Virus record (IMG/VR): IMGVR_UViG_3300046328_000317
Location: 1-24,673 of that record
Length of the DNA stretch: 24,673 nucleotides
Source of the DNA: a virus
Strand: one strand, 5' to 3'
Below, piece after piece: positions 8,157 to 17,031 of this stretch. The first letter of the stretch is position 1. Each line of letters opens with the position of its first letter. The translations under genes were made by a program, and so were the position numbers. The notes below the pieces were generated by a model, which was not told the DNA's origin, did not search any database, and worked only from the letters and a program-made list of their open reading frames with translations.

Positions 8157-11100
8157 TTGGCAACTTCAGGAAAGAAACCAACTCCAACCCCAGTTCCATC
8201 TGGCGATAGTTTTGCACAGTTCAAGGGCGTAAAATCATCGCCAAAAACAACTGGAAGCAGTTTTGACCAGTTTCTTCCCGGAGCTTCAAAACCTGCTGCC
8301 AAGAAGCCTGCAGCCAAAAAAGCTCCTGCCAAGAAAGCTCCTGAAAAAGTAACCATTAGCCCAGTTCAGGGCTTCTTCAAAACGCTACTAACATCTTCTG
8401 CATTCGGTGCTGGAGCGGCGCTAGAGACCATCAAGAAAGCCCAGAAGGGCGACCTTATTGGCGGCGTTGTTTCTGGCTTTGGCGCAGGTGCAAAGAACGT
8501 AGATGACCTATGGGCAGACCGCGGAGTAGTTTCTGGACATGACATCCAGAAGCAGCTTGGCTGGGAGATCAAGGCACCTAAGCCACTCAAAAATGGAGAT
8601 GCAATCGCTCAGGGTGGGCGTGCATCACAGTTTGGTCCAATAACCAGACAGCAGGCAGCAGACGCTCCGACTGCAATGGCTAACGCCGCTATTGCGTTCG
8701 GCATTGACATTGCTACTGATCCACTTACTTTTGTCGATGGCATTGGCATGATAGCTCGACTGGCTAAGGCAGGAACTGTAGGAGCTCAAGTAGGCGTAAA
8801 GGCTACCAAGCTTGCTGGCAAGGGTGCAGTCCCACTAAAGGTAGCCAAGAAGAAGCTAACCGAAGAACAGCTCAAAGAAGCAACAGCAAAGTCTTTAGCA
8901 ACTAGCGCAACTGGTGGCTACACCAAAAAAGCAGCTATTACTCCGAAGATGGAGAAAACTGGAATGGCTTCCGAAAAGGGAGCTGCCAAACTTGCTCAGA
9001 CAAAGGGTAATCTAACTGGCAAATACAACTACGAGGTAATCCAGCTCCCCAAGACTGCTGAAACAGTCAAGCGAACTGAGATTATTGCATCTGGTCTTGA
9101 AGCATTTTCAAAAGCAGCTAGCTCCGTTCTTGAGGTCAAGAAAACTTCCAAACTCCTTGACAAGTATGCAAGGCAGGCAAAGAGCAACAAATTAAGTGGC
9201 GTTGCCGCAGCCGAAAAAGCTGCAGAAGAAGCACCAGCAGTCCCTAGCCCATCTGTTGTTGCCGAAAGCATTGCTCCAACTAACCCAAATGTTTTTGCAG
9301 GACAAAAAGCAGTATCTGACACAGCTCCAATTGTTCGCGATATTGCCGAAAGTGCAAACCTAAAAGACATCAAGGACATCAAGGGCGTTCTAGCAAAGCT
9401 GAACCGCATCGCCAAGTCCACTGAAGGTGTGACCATTGGTAGCGAATCTGCATTCAAAAATGTTCGTGGCGTAGTAAACCTGCTTCACAACAAGGAAGGC
9501 GTATTCCTCCGCAACCTTGAAGCTCCAGTCAAGGCTGAGATGAAGGCTGCCATTGAAGCCAATGGAACTAACCCATTCATACTTATCAATAGTTTTTCGA
9601 GCTCGCAAAGCCAAGCAAAGCAGATAATCGCTCAGTCGCTGATGAAGGATCTTGTAGCCACCACCGATGGCACCAAGCGCATTCCTATCAGTGAAGTAAT
9701 GGCGGCGCATGATGGCAGCTTTGCAAGCCTGACAAAAGCCGATCCTGTATTGGCTACACAGGTTGCCAAAAAGGTCAAGAGCCTTTACGAGCAGACTGAT
9801 GCAAAACTTGTTACTAAGCTCACTGAAAAGAGAGTCACTGACCTAGTTGGCGCAGATGCAGCCAAGCAGCTGAAGGCAGCTGGTGCGTTTGACGTAAACA
9901 AACCATTGAACTCTGATGCACTAGAAGCTGTCCTAAAGGGCATCCCATCGCTCTCTGGTGGAACTGCAAAGAAATACACATCATTCCTAGATGTAGTTGA
10001 AGGTCTAAAAGCCGGGCACGATATCCCAGTTGCCAAGCTTGAAGCCATCGTCAAAGCTATCGATCCACAGAATGCGCTTATCAAGCAGGCTGACCGCGCT
10101 GCTCAAAAGAACTACACTGGAATGCTCCGCGAGCTAATCAAGACCGACTTGGTAAACACTGCCAATGCAATGCAGCAGCGATGGAACCTGATGAACGCTG
10201 AGACCTTCTTCAAGGCTAATGGTCTGCACCTAGCGGATGGTTTGGCTGCTTACGCTGATGCACGCCTAATGGAGAAGATCCCAGCGATGCCAGAAGCTTT
10301 GGCTGGCACCAGACAGGCTGCCGCAGAAAGAACTGCACGCCTAATGGAGACGCAGCCCGCTGCTATGGCTGATGCGTTCAACGCTATTGCTCGTGGTTTT
10401 GAGCAGAACTTTGAATACATGCGCGAGATTATGACCTCGCCAGATTACCTAGAGCACGTTTCGTCACTGCAGGACATCGCTATCCGCTCAACTGAAAAAG
10501 CCTACATGTCTGATACCAAGGCGATGCTTCGGTTGCAGATCAACCAGTCTGCAGAATCTAAGTTCTTTGGATCTCTGGCTGGTCTCAAAAACTACCGCAT
10601 GAAAAATGTAAAAGAGCCGCTTACCGATGGGTTTGAAATCGGTAAAGAGAAGATGCTTTTTACTGCATCTCAGATGCGAGCTATTGACGATGCAGTTTAT
10701 GCCACACTAGGCACTCGCATTACTCATAACAAGTGGGTAAGGCAAGCCGGAGCAAAACTAGAAAACAAGCACTTCGTCTACCTGAACATAGGTGATTTTG
10801 CTGCTGAGCTTTACAAGACTGAAGCAGGGCAGAAGGCGTTTATTGATGCGTTCTTCCCACATGGTAAGGGCATCGTTACGTCTAAGGAAGGCGTAGTAGA
10901 CAGCTTCTCCACCATTGGTCTCGGAAGCGTTGTTCGTGAACTACTAGAAGCTCGCACTACTGGCAACGTAATCGATGCTAAAGACCTAGTATCTGCTTTG
11001 AAGATCAAGAGCGGAACTCAGAAAACTTGGTCTGCCGCATTCTCTAAGACTGCTACTCAGCGCGCAGAAGCTCTGCTTACTGAGCTGAACAAGCCAGAAG

Positions 11101-14100
11101 TTCTTGATGCCCTAGAGTCTGTGCACAAGTCTCGCGCTATCGCGGACATCGAGAGCAACATGGAAATTGCTCATGCCATGAACTTGGACATTATGCAGCA
11201 CCTATCTGATGGCATGAGGATTGCTAGGGACAAGGGCATTGATGACAACTTCACTCGCCTAGAGCTACTTCGCACTGCGTTTACAAAGCTAGCATTTGCT
11301 AGTGACGTTTTGAAGCAGCAGCGCGGAGATGTCGCAGAGTCGATGCTTCGTGCGCTTAGCATGATCTATCTGAACCGCGGAAAACTTCGCGACCTAACTT
11401 CTAAGTCTGAGAAGTATGTTGAAGGTTCTGACCTTGTTGCCAAGCAGGGCACCGAGGAATACGAGAAGCTCATGGAGATCATGAACAACTGGTTCCGCCA
11501 TGAGAACCCTGATGCCGCCGCCCCAGCTGGGCGTGAAGCGCTACCATTCCCTAACCCGAAGGCTAAGGAAGCAGCTCAGAACGAGCTAACTGAAGTAATG
11601 CTGGCTTATGAGGCACACTACGCTGGCAGACTAGCGCTGACCACCAAGGCTGAGGTGAAGGCTTGGCTGACTACCTATCGTCAGCTTCAAAAGAGGCTAG
11701 ACAGGGCACGCGATGCAGCTTGGGTAAACTGGATCGATACCAAGCACTTTGACGTTGCTACCCAGACTTGGATTAGCAGTTCAAAGTTCGATCACGCCGC
11801 ATCTACAGTTGCGGCTAGAAACATGGATCGCCTAGTCCTTACTGATGGCGTTGCTGACCTGAGCCGAGAAGCGGTCGATACAGCTGCTAAGCGCCCTGTA
11901 AAGCCTGCTACAAAGACTCAGGTAGCAGAAGCCGCTAAGAAGGCTGAACCAGCCCGACAGAAACGCAACAAGCAGCTTGCTGATGGCGCTGTGCAAGAAG
12001 CTGCTCAGCACGCTCTAGATGTTGCACCAGAGATTGCTGCCGCTGCCGATACTCCAATAGCTGCTGAAATTCGTACCATTCAAGAGTTCTACAACCAGCC
12101 GTTGCTTCGCTCAAAGGTCATGGTTTACACCAATTACGGAAAGCGCGGCGCAGCTCCAAAGGGTGCAATTGCTAACCCATCTAGGCAGCAATTCCTAGAG
12201 AAGATGAATGCCAACACTGGGCGGTCAGACCTCCAGCCATTCATGACTATGGCTGAGTCATCTAAGCAGACCAAGAGCTCCAACCTTGCTCGTGCATTGC
12301 ATACTTTGAAGAACACCTACAAAGGTGCTCTAGACGGCGATGGATTCATGACAGCATTTGGGCACTGGGCTGCAGAGACCATGCCAGATGAAGCTATAGA
12401 TCCGCTGATGCATGGGTTGGTTGCTGACATCAACAACATCCTCAACCCAATCAAAATGGTCATGCAAGAAGAAGGCTTTAGCGTAAAAGCGCTTGAAAAC
12501 GCATTGCGCCACTATGGTCTAACTGAGGACATGGGCTTCGAATCGTTCAAGGGGCTAAGCCAAGATCAGATTGCTACCTACTTTGAGCGAGTTCCTTTCG
12601 CTCCAAAGCCTGCTTACATTGATGACCTAACTACAATCGAAGGCGCTGACTGGGCTAAGCGAACTGAAGCATTCGTAGATTCAGGCTCTGACCCATTCAC
12701 AGTCCTAACTCACTTTGCAATGGCTATCCAGCACGCTAGAAGTGAAAAGGCACTTGCTGACAACATCGTCTCCAACTTTGGTCATGAAGCATTCAACATG
12801 ACTGCTGAGCAGGCTATCAAGAATGGCTACGTAGAAGTCAAGGGCATTGCTGGTTCTGGCGTAGACCTTACCTCGCACTTCCCTACCGGAGACAACGCAG
12901 TCTACTTCCACCCAGACATTGCGTCTCAGATCGGTTCCCTAAACAGGGAATGGAATGCTATGAGCGATGGCATGAACCCAAAGCTTAGAATGATAATGAA
13001 TGCCCAGAGCATTTGGAAGTCATTCCAGACTGTTCTAGTCCCTCGCCACCACGTTGTGAGCGCTATCGGTGATGGCGGCATTGCAATGATCTATGGAACA
13101 GTGAAGCCTACCGAATGGTTCTATGGTGCAAGAATTGCAAACATCCTTGCCAAAAGAACTTGGAACTCTGAATACTTCGGTGACAAACTAGCGCACCAGA
13201 TCGCTGCCATTGCTAGGGACAACATGTCCGAAAAGCAGTTCTACGAAACATTGGCAAAGGGCGAAGGCAAGGGTGTTCCATTCAACATAAATGGCAAAAA
13301 AGCCTACGTAAAGGAAGAAGATCTTGCCGACATCTTCATAGAACAGGGCGCTGCAATTAGCAACATTTTCAGCGATGAAGTTTCAAGCTTGTCTGACTCC
13401 GTTCTGAACGACATGGCTCAGACTACTGGCGCAAAGAAAACCCTTGCCCAGCACATAAATCATGGGCTAGTGCAAGCCAACAAGATCGCAAAGCCTGCTG
13501 GAGACATTGCAGCTTGGTCTGGAAACGTCTCTCGTATAGCGCACGCTATCCACATTGGGCAGAGCCGCGCTTGGGGGAGCATGGATGAGATGCTTGCAGG
13601 CATCATGAAAGAAATCCACCTGACTCACCCAACCATGCAGTCTCTAGCCTCTGCTGAGCGTAAAGTAATGCGACCTTTGTTCACTTACTACACGTGGCTT
13701 CGCGTGGCTCACTCGGCTATGTTCGACATCGCGCTCAACCATGCATGGGCTATGCGAGCTTACCCACTAGCTCAGTACGAAGTTGCTAAGGCTAACGGGC
13801 TAGAGCCAATCAGCCCTGCTGTGCCTTGGAGTAAGGAGCAAAAGGAAAACCTTCCGGGCTACCTAACCAAGAGCGTATTCGGTCCAACAACTACTGGCGG
13901 TCCAACTCAGACTCCGGGAAGCGGTCCTACCTTGTTCCGCCCACCAGTATTGCCAATGGATGTTACGGAAACTTGGAACGTTACTTGGGATCCAACCAAG
14001 TCGTTCCAAGAAAACATCTTCTCTGTTGGTCAGCAAGAAGTTTTGAACGTTGCCAAAATGAGCAACCTGTTCCTAAAGGCTGGCGTAGCTACTGGACTCC

Positions 14101-14384
14101 ACTACAACCTTGACACTGGTAAAGATTCAGGCATCAAGGACTTTGCTACGGGCTGGGATTACTTCTACAACACTTTGGGTATCTCCAGCCTTACTACTGG
14201 TCTAGGCATCACAACTCCAGCAGCACGTGCTGAAACTGGAAACAAGCCGATGACCCCAGCTGACAGAAACCAGAAGTTCTGGAACTTCTTTACTGGCATG
14301 AAGCAACAGTATGTGAATACTCCTGCTAATCTAAAGATTGGCGCTACCGAAAAGGGGCAACGCCTAGCCCCACCTAAGCCATAA
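8157..14384 (+). CDS. Giant (2075 aa) internal/ejection virion protein
   Basis: One uninterrupted reading frame fills a quarter of the window. The N-terminus has two GxSFxQF motifs (residues ~16-22 and 33-39), then a histone-tail-like Lys/Ala/Pro repeat built on PAAKK (45-64) and a Gly/Ala-rich segment. The middle is mostly helical and charged. Near the C-terminus is RPLFTYYTWLR (1839-1849), like the R-x-h-F-x-Y/F-x-W-x-R motif I associate with very large podovirus virion proteins. After it come a Gly/Pro-rich linker (FGPTTTGGPTQTPGSGP) and a last helical block. No transglycosylase or protease motif was found. Length, position after Ala/Gln-rich proteins, and the absence of tail-chaperone genes suggest a DNA-ejection or capsid-internal protein. 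The alternative is a tape-measure-like protein. The start is TTG with an AGGGATG ribosome site. Confidence 0.65.
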   Translation: MATSGKKPTPTPVPSGDSFAQFKGVKSSPKTTGSSFDQFLPGASKPAAKKPAAKKAPAKKAPEKVTISPVQGFFKTLLTSSAFGAGAALETIKKAQKGDLIGGVVSGFGAGAKNVDDLWADRGVVSGHDIQKQLGWEIKAPKPLKNGDAIAQGGRASQFGPITRQQAADAPTAMANAAIAFGIDIATDPLTFVDGIGMIARLAKAGTVGAQVGVKATKLAGKGAVPLKVAKKKLTEEQLKEATAKSLATSATGGYTKKAAITPKMEKTGMASEKGAAKLAQTKGNLTGKYNYEVIQLPKTAETVKRTEIIASGLEAFSKAASSVLEVKKTSKLLDKYARQAKSNKLSGVAAAEKAAEEAPAVPSPSVVAESIAPTNPNVFAGQKAVSDTAPIVRDIAESANLKDIKDIKGVLAKLNRIAKSTEGVTIGSESAFKNVRGVVNLLHNKEGVFLRNLEAPVKAEMKAAIEANGTNPFILINSFSSSQSQAKQIIAQSLMKDLVATTDGTKRIPISEVMAAHDGSFASLTKADPVLATQVAKKVKSLYEQTDAKLVTKLTEKRVTDLVGADAAKQLKAAGAFDVNKPLNSDALEAVLKGIPSLSGGTAKKYTSFLDVVEGLKAGHDIPVAKLEAIVKAIDPQNALIKQADRAAQKNYTGMLRELIKTDLVNTANAMQQRWNLMNAETFFKANGLHLADGLAAYADARLMEKIPAMPEALAGTRQAAAERTARLMETQPAAMADAFNAIARGFEQNFEYMREIMTSPDYLEHVSSLQDIAIRSTEKAYMSDTKAMLRLQINQSAESKFFGSLAGLKNYRMKNVKEPLTDGFEIGKEKMLFTASQMRAIDDAVYATLGTRITHNKWVRQAGAKLENKHFVYLNIGDFAAELYKTEAGQKAFIDAFFPHGKGIVTSKEGVVDSFSTIGLGSVVRELLEARTTGNVIDAKDLVSALKIKSGTQKTWSAAFSKTATQRAEALLTELNKPEVLDALESVHKSRAIADIESNMEIAHAMNLDIMQHLSDGMRIARDKGIDDNFTRLELLRTAFTKLAFASDVLKQQRGDVAESMLRALSMIYLNRGKLRDLTSKSEKYVEGSDLVAKQGTEEYEKLMEIMNNWFRHENPDAAAPAGREALPFPNPKAKEAAQNELTEVMLAYEAHYAGRLALTTKAEVKAWLTTYRQLQKRLDRARDAAWVNWIDTKHFDVATQTWISSSKFDHAASTVAARNMDRLVLTDGVADLSREAVDTAAKRPVKPATKTQVAEAAKKAEPARQKRNKQLADGAVQEAAQHALDVAPEIAAAADTPIAAEIRTIQEFYNQPLLRSKVMVYTNYGKRGAAPKGAIANPSRQQFLEKMNANTGRSDLQPFMTMAESSKQTKSSNLARALHTLKNTYKGALDGDGFMTAFGHWAAETMPDEAIDPLMHGLVADINNILNPIKMVMQEEGFSVKALENALRHYGLTEDMGFESFKGLSQDQIATYFERVPFAPKPAYIDDLTTIEGADWAKRTEAFVDSGSDPFTVLTHFAMAIQHARSEKALADNIVSNFGHEAFNMTAEQAIKNGYVEVKGIAGSGVDLTSHFPTGDNAVYFHPDIASQIGSLNREWNAMSDGMNPKLRMIMNAQSIWKSFQTVLVPRHHVVSAIGDGGIAMIYGTVKPTEWFYGARIANILAKRTWNSEYFGDKLAHQIAAIARDNMSEKQFYETLAKGEGKGVPFNINGKKAYVKEEDLADIFIEQGAAISNIFSDEVSSLSDSVLNDMAQTTGAKKTLAQHINHGLVQANKIAKPAGDIAAWSGNVSRIAHAIHIGQSRAWGSMDEMLAGIMKEIHLTHPTMQSLASAERKVMRPLFTYYTWLRVAHSAMFDIALNHAWAMRAYPLAQYEVAKANGLEPISPAVPWSKEQKENLPGYLTKSVFGPTTTGGPTQTPGSGPTLFRPPVLPMDVTETWNVTWDPTKSFQENIFSVGQQEVLNVAKMSNLFLKAGVATGLHYNLDTGKDSGIKDFATGWDYFYNTLGISSLTTGLGITTPAARAETGNKPMTPADRNQKFWNFFTGMKQQYVNTPANLKIGATEKGQRLAPPKP

Positions 14385-14392
14385 GGAAAATA

Positions 14393-14722
14393 ATGCCACT
14401 TGAGACGCAAATGAACCTAACCGAAATGCAGACCCTAGTTGAGCAGCTTCGCGCTGGCTCAGCGATGCTCTACGCCACTTTGCAGCGCGTTGTAGACATC
14501 CACCAAGACGGGTTGATTGACGGCGAGACTGAGCCAGTTATCTGCGTATGCTGCAGCGAACTATCTGGTGAAGTTATCGTTGCTCCATGCCCAACTATGC
14601 AGGTTATTTTGGAGAACTTTAGTGTTAGTCAATCTCCGACATCAGCTGATCAATCTGAGTCTGACGAGCCTTCTGATCTCCACCAGACTGACGAAGAAGC
14701 TTCTTCACCTGATCCTGCTTAG
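14393..14722 (+). CDS. Short protein with Cys cluster and acidic tail
   Basis: This 109-aa protein is of unknown function. A helical N-terminal half (MNLTEMQTLVEQLRAGSAML) is followed by a cysteine patch PVICVCCSELSG and a further Cys (VAPCPTMQ), which might bind a metal. The last ~33 residues are Ser/Asp/Glu/Pro-rich and disordered-looking. A ribosome site (AAGGAAA, 14385-14391) lies 2-3 nt before the ATG, 8 nt after the giant gene's stop, so the gene is probably cotranscribed with it. The final 98 nt overlap the 3' end of the opposite-strand gene at 14625. Confidence 0.6.
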   Translation: MPLETQMNLTEMQTLVEQLRAGSAMLYATLQRVVDIHQDGLIDGETEPVICVCCSELSGEVIVAPCPTMQVILENFSVSQSPTSADQSESDEPSDLHQTDEEASSPDPA

Positions 14723-15026
14723 AGTTACCAGCTAGCTGGTTCTCAGGGATGATCCAGAGCTTACAGATAGCTTCCGGCTCAATCTTGCCAGATACGATCT
14801 TGCACTGAGCATTTTCTTCGTTATAGAAGATACAGTTCTTACAAACTAGACCATCAGCCTTGAATGGATTCTTAGCTGCAGGCGCGTAGTGAGCCCCGTC
14901 AGCGCCCGAAGTCTGGTCAAACATGCCAAACTCTAGCGCGGACTCTGCATACTCCTTAGCGAGCTCCTGCTGGCGCTCGTTGAGCGATTCCCACTCCTGC
15001 TGCTCTGTCTCAGATTCTAAAGACAT
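14625..15026 (-). CDS. Four-cysteine HiPIP-like phage protein
   Basis: This 133-aa protein has an acidic helical N-terminus (ESETEQQEWESLNERQQELA) and a charged Gln/Lys-rich C-terminal helix, with a compact domain between. That domain has Cys62-x2-Cys65-x9-Cys75-x12-Cys88 followed by LWIIP. The spacing and the C-x2-C-x-F-Y ... C-K-I-V-x-G ... C-x-L-W pattern resemble the core of high-potential iron-sulfur proteins, where four Cys hold a 4Fe-4S cluster; zinc binding is an alternative. It is the last gene of the leftward operon and is coupled to the gene before it by TAATG (15024-15028). Its function in the phage is unknown; no signal peptide is visible. Confidence 0.65.
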   Translation of the reverse strand: MSLESETEQQEWESLNERQQELAKEYAESALEFGMFDQTSGADGAHYAPAAKNPFKADGLVCKNCIFYNEENAQCKIVSGKIEPEAICKLWIIPENQLAGNSKQDQVKKLLRQSGGDQKARQTQIDQLMSEID

Positions 15027-15298
15027 TAGTTTGTTGGGGACTTAGGAATAACGGACTTCTTTGGAGAGTTCTTTACGATCTTGTCCATCTTCTTCTTCAT
15101 TATTTCCCAGCCGCCCTTCTTACGTAGCGCCTTCTTCTTTGCAACCTCTAGCCTGTAAGCAGCAATGCGCTTACCCTCTTTAGAGTTCTTGTATTCATCA
15201 GTCTTTTTGTAGGCTTCCCACCTAGCAAAAGTTTCGTTACTTACAGCTGGACCTGATTCGTTATCGACTTCAGCGCCCGAAGGCTTTGGACTAGACAT
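15026..15298 (-). CDS. Small Lys-rich protein of lysis operon
   Basis: This 90-aa, very basic protein has about one residue in four as Lys (RLEVAKKKALRKKGGWEIMK). It has no recognised domain, membrane segment or signal. It is coupled on both sides: the start overlaps the upstream gene by 8 nt, and its stop overlaps the next start (TAATG). It may bind nucleic acid or act in the virion, but this is only inferred from charge. Confidence 0.6.
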   Translation of the reverse strand: MSSPKPSGAEVDNESGPAVSNETFARWEAYKKTDEYKNSKEGKRIAAYRLEVAKKKALRKKGGWEIMKKKMDKIVKNSPKKSVIPKSPTN

Positions 15299-15587
15299 TT
15301 GATACCTTCGTTCCGGTAGCGTTCGGGTTTACGCCGCCACCATAGATGTTTGGACCGATCTTCATGCCGCGCTTCTTGCGCTCCATGTCTTTACGAGCCT
15401 TGCGCTGGGCATACTCTGCCTGACGCTTTTTGACTTCTTCAGGAGTGCGATTCATGTGCTCGCTCTCCATTTCAGGACTCTTAGCCTTTTTCATGCCATC
15501 GTGGGTCTCCATCTTGTCTGGAGTCTCCATCTTCTTTACTGGTGGCAACACAGTGTTTGGCACTGCCATCTTCTTGTATTCAGACAT
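15291..15587 (-). CDS. Small Lys/Met-rich protein of lysis operon
   Basis: This 98-aa basic protein is of unknown function. A Met/Lys/Glu-rich N-terminal half has a repeated KMET pattern (KKMETPDKMETHDGMKK), then come a charged helix (EEVKKRQAEYAQRKARKDME) and a Gly/Asn-rich tail (GPNIYGGGVNPNATG). The start overlaps the holin-like gene's stop (TAATG at 15585-15589). It lies next to another Lys-rich small protein and is probably coexpressed with it. Confidence 0.6.
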   Translation of the reverse strand: MSEYKKMAVPNTVLPPVKKMETPDKMETHDGMKKAKSPEMESEHMNRTPEEVKKRQAEYAQRKARKDMERKKRGMKIGPNIYGGGVNPNATGTKVSNV

Positions 15588-15835
15588 TACTTGTCTACCT
15601 TTCCAGTGAACTCTTTAGCAGCCTTTGTAACAGCTGCTCCAATGCCGAACGCGTCATCGGTTGGATCAATGGCGCGTGCAAGTGGTCCTACGAATGCCAC
15701 AAGCAATGCCCAGCCAGTCAATGAAGCTGGGTCTGGGCTGAATAGCGTCATGGCTACAGTGGCGATGGCAGAGCGAACGTAGCTCTGAAAAGCCTTCTTC
15801 AGCTGTGCAACAGTGCTCGGTGATATTTTACGCAT
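15587..15835 (-). CDS. Holin-like small membrane protein
   Basis: This 82-aa protein has two hydrophobic segments (residues ~19-33, SYVRSAIATVAMTLF, and ~39-56, LTGWALLVAFVGPLARAI) separated by a short Pro/Asp turn, with charged ends. The sequence AIDPTDDAFG after the second segment recalls small actinophage membrane proteins found beside lysins. It overlaps the M23 lysin gene by 8 nt, the common lysin-holin pairing. Likely role: forming lesions in the host membrane at the end of infection, letting the signal-less lysin reach the wall. Confidence 0.65.
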   Translation of the reverse strand: MRKISPSTVAQLKKAFQSYVRSAIATVAMTLFSPDPASLTGWALLVAFVGPLARAIDPTDDAFGIGAAVTKAAKEFTGKVDK

Positions 15836-16277
15836 TCTTTGCTTTCTCCTCTGCTACCAGTTTAGCAATTGCTTTTACTGGGTCATCTACTTTTCCATAG
15901 AAAACACTATTGGCGGTGTTGCCATGAGTGAAGTGTAAATGGGCTCCGGCACTAGCGGATCCAGTATCGCCAACCTTGCCAATAAAAGTCTTGCCAGCAT
16001 GAACTTTGCTGCCCACAGCAAGTCCCTTGTGCTCCATGTGGCAGTATCCCCAGAAACTGTTCTTCTTGCGACCCACAACTACAACCCAGCCAAGCACATC
16101 GCTCCACTGAGATAGGGCAACAATGCCATCGGTAGCTGACGGGATATCAGTTCCAGCAGCAACACCAAAGTCAGTGCCGCGGTGACCATTCGGGTGAGCT
16201 TTATCCACAACACCAAACTTGCAGGTGATCTTAGTCTTAGGGAATGGAAGCTTGCTCACTTGGACATCAACTGCCAA
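15828..16277 (-). CDS. M23-family peptidase endolysin
   Basis: This 149-aa protein consists almost wholly of one LytM/M23 zinc-metallopeptidase domain. Visible ligands and catalytic residues are the H-x3-D motif (His32, Asp36 in NGHRGTDFG), His80 (WGYCHMEH) and the H-x-H motif (His113, His115 in SAGAHLHFTHG). These enzymes cut peptide cross-links of peptidoglycan. There is no signal peptide and no separate wall-binding domain. It lies between two small membrane proteins, so release across the membrane probably depends on one or both. The start overlaps the previous gene by 22 nt. A virion-associated wall hydrolase is an alternative, but the gene context favours lysis. Confidence 0.88.
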   Translation of the reverse strand: MAVDVQVSKLPFPKTKITCKFGVVDKAHPNGHRGTDFGVAAGTDIPSATDGIVALSQWSDVLGWVVVVGRKKNSFWGYCHMEHKGLAVGSKVHAGKTFIGKVGDTGSASAGAHLHFTHGNTANSVFYGKVDDPVKAIAKLVAEEKAKNA

Positions 16278-16501
16278 ATAGCTGCCAAGAAGCCAGCCAC
16301 GCCAGATGCTAGAGCCGCCCAGACAACTTTAGTCACCCAAGCATCGCGTGCTTGGTTAATCTCAAGCTTGGTAACTCGCGTAGGCAAATCACCGAATGCA
16401 TCGAGCTGCTGGCTCATGCGCGTAAGGAGCTGTTTCATCTCCTGCTGCTCGCGATATAGATCCTCGATTGTGATCTTTACGTGGCTTTGACCCTCGGTCA
16501 T
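16256..16501 (-). CDS. Coiled-coil plus C-terminal TM protein (XhlA-like/second holin candidate)
   Basis: This 81-aa protein has a charged amphipathic coiled coil at residues ~11-50 (LYREQQEMKQLLTRMSQQLD) and a single hydrophobic span at ~56-78 (TKVVWAALASGVAGFLAAIW), with a short tail. This layout is that of XhlA/hemolysin-type holin partners and of many small phage membrane proteins beside lysins. It precedes and overlaps the lysin gene, and its start overlaps the tail-fibre gene's stop (TAATG). Likely role: holin or holin regulator; which of the two membrane proteins forms the hole cannot be told. Confidence 0.6.
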   Translation of the reverse strand: MTEGQSHVKITIEDLYREQQEMKQLLTRMSQQLDAFGDLPTRVTKLEINQARDAWVTKVVWAALASGVAGFLAAIWQLMSK

Positions 16502-17031
16502 TATGCAAGGTCGCCGATGATCTGGTAAACGGATGCGGAGATTCGCATTACAGTTGCTGCGGCATACAAAGTAGAGATGCTCAGCGCGCTGTTCTTGGAC
16601 TGCAAAGTCACGCCAGAAGCTGCAAAGGTAACTGCTCCAGCACCATTGCGAAGGACATCTACCCTATCACCATTGTTGGCTAGCACAGCACCGACAGTTA
16701 CAGTCTGGCTAGATGCGCTAGTAAAAGCTAAAGTCTGGTTGGTATCGCCAACTGCAAGGCTATAAGAAGCCGACTTGGTGGTTAGTGACCCCTCAGCTTC
16801 GAGAGTTGCAACGCGCGTTGTAAGGGCTGGGATGGTAGTTCCGGTTACAGTGGCAAGACCATTGCTTACAGTTGTAACGTTGCCATTGATGGTGGTAATA
16901 GAAGTGTTTGTAGCGCCAGCGAAAGTATCTACGCTATCCCAGTTAGTATTGATGCTGGCAGTTTCAAAAGCCTGATTCGAGCCCGGAACAGCTTTCTGCA
17001 ACGACAGGTTTGTTGTCGTAGTGTAAGACAT
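16501..17031 (-). CDS. Short tail-fibre-like / receptor-binding protein
   Basis: This 176-aa protein is rich in Thr, Ser, Ala and Val. The N-terminal part (SNQAFETASINTNWDSVDTF) resembles particle-attachment ends of phage fibre proteins. A repetitive Thr/Val coil follows (ITTINGNVTTVSNGLATVTG), and then a beta-rich C-terminal domain with YSLAVGDTNQTLAFTSASSQ and RNGAGAVTFAASGVTLQS, a pattern seen in many phage tail-fibre C-termini. It is likely a trimeric fibre or spike contacting the host. At 176 aa it is short, so it may be the distal part of a larger structure. The ribosome site AGGAAATGAC sits just before the ATG. Confidence 0.65.
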   Translation of the reverse strand: MSYTTTTNLSLQKAVPGSNQAFETASINTNWDSVDTFAGATNTSITTINGNVTTVSNGLATVTGTTIPALTTRVATLEAEGSLTTKSASYSLAVGDTNQTLAFTSASSQTVTVGAVLANNGDRVDVLRNGAGAVTFAASGVTLQSKNSALSISTLYAAATVMRISASVYQIIGDLA

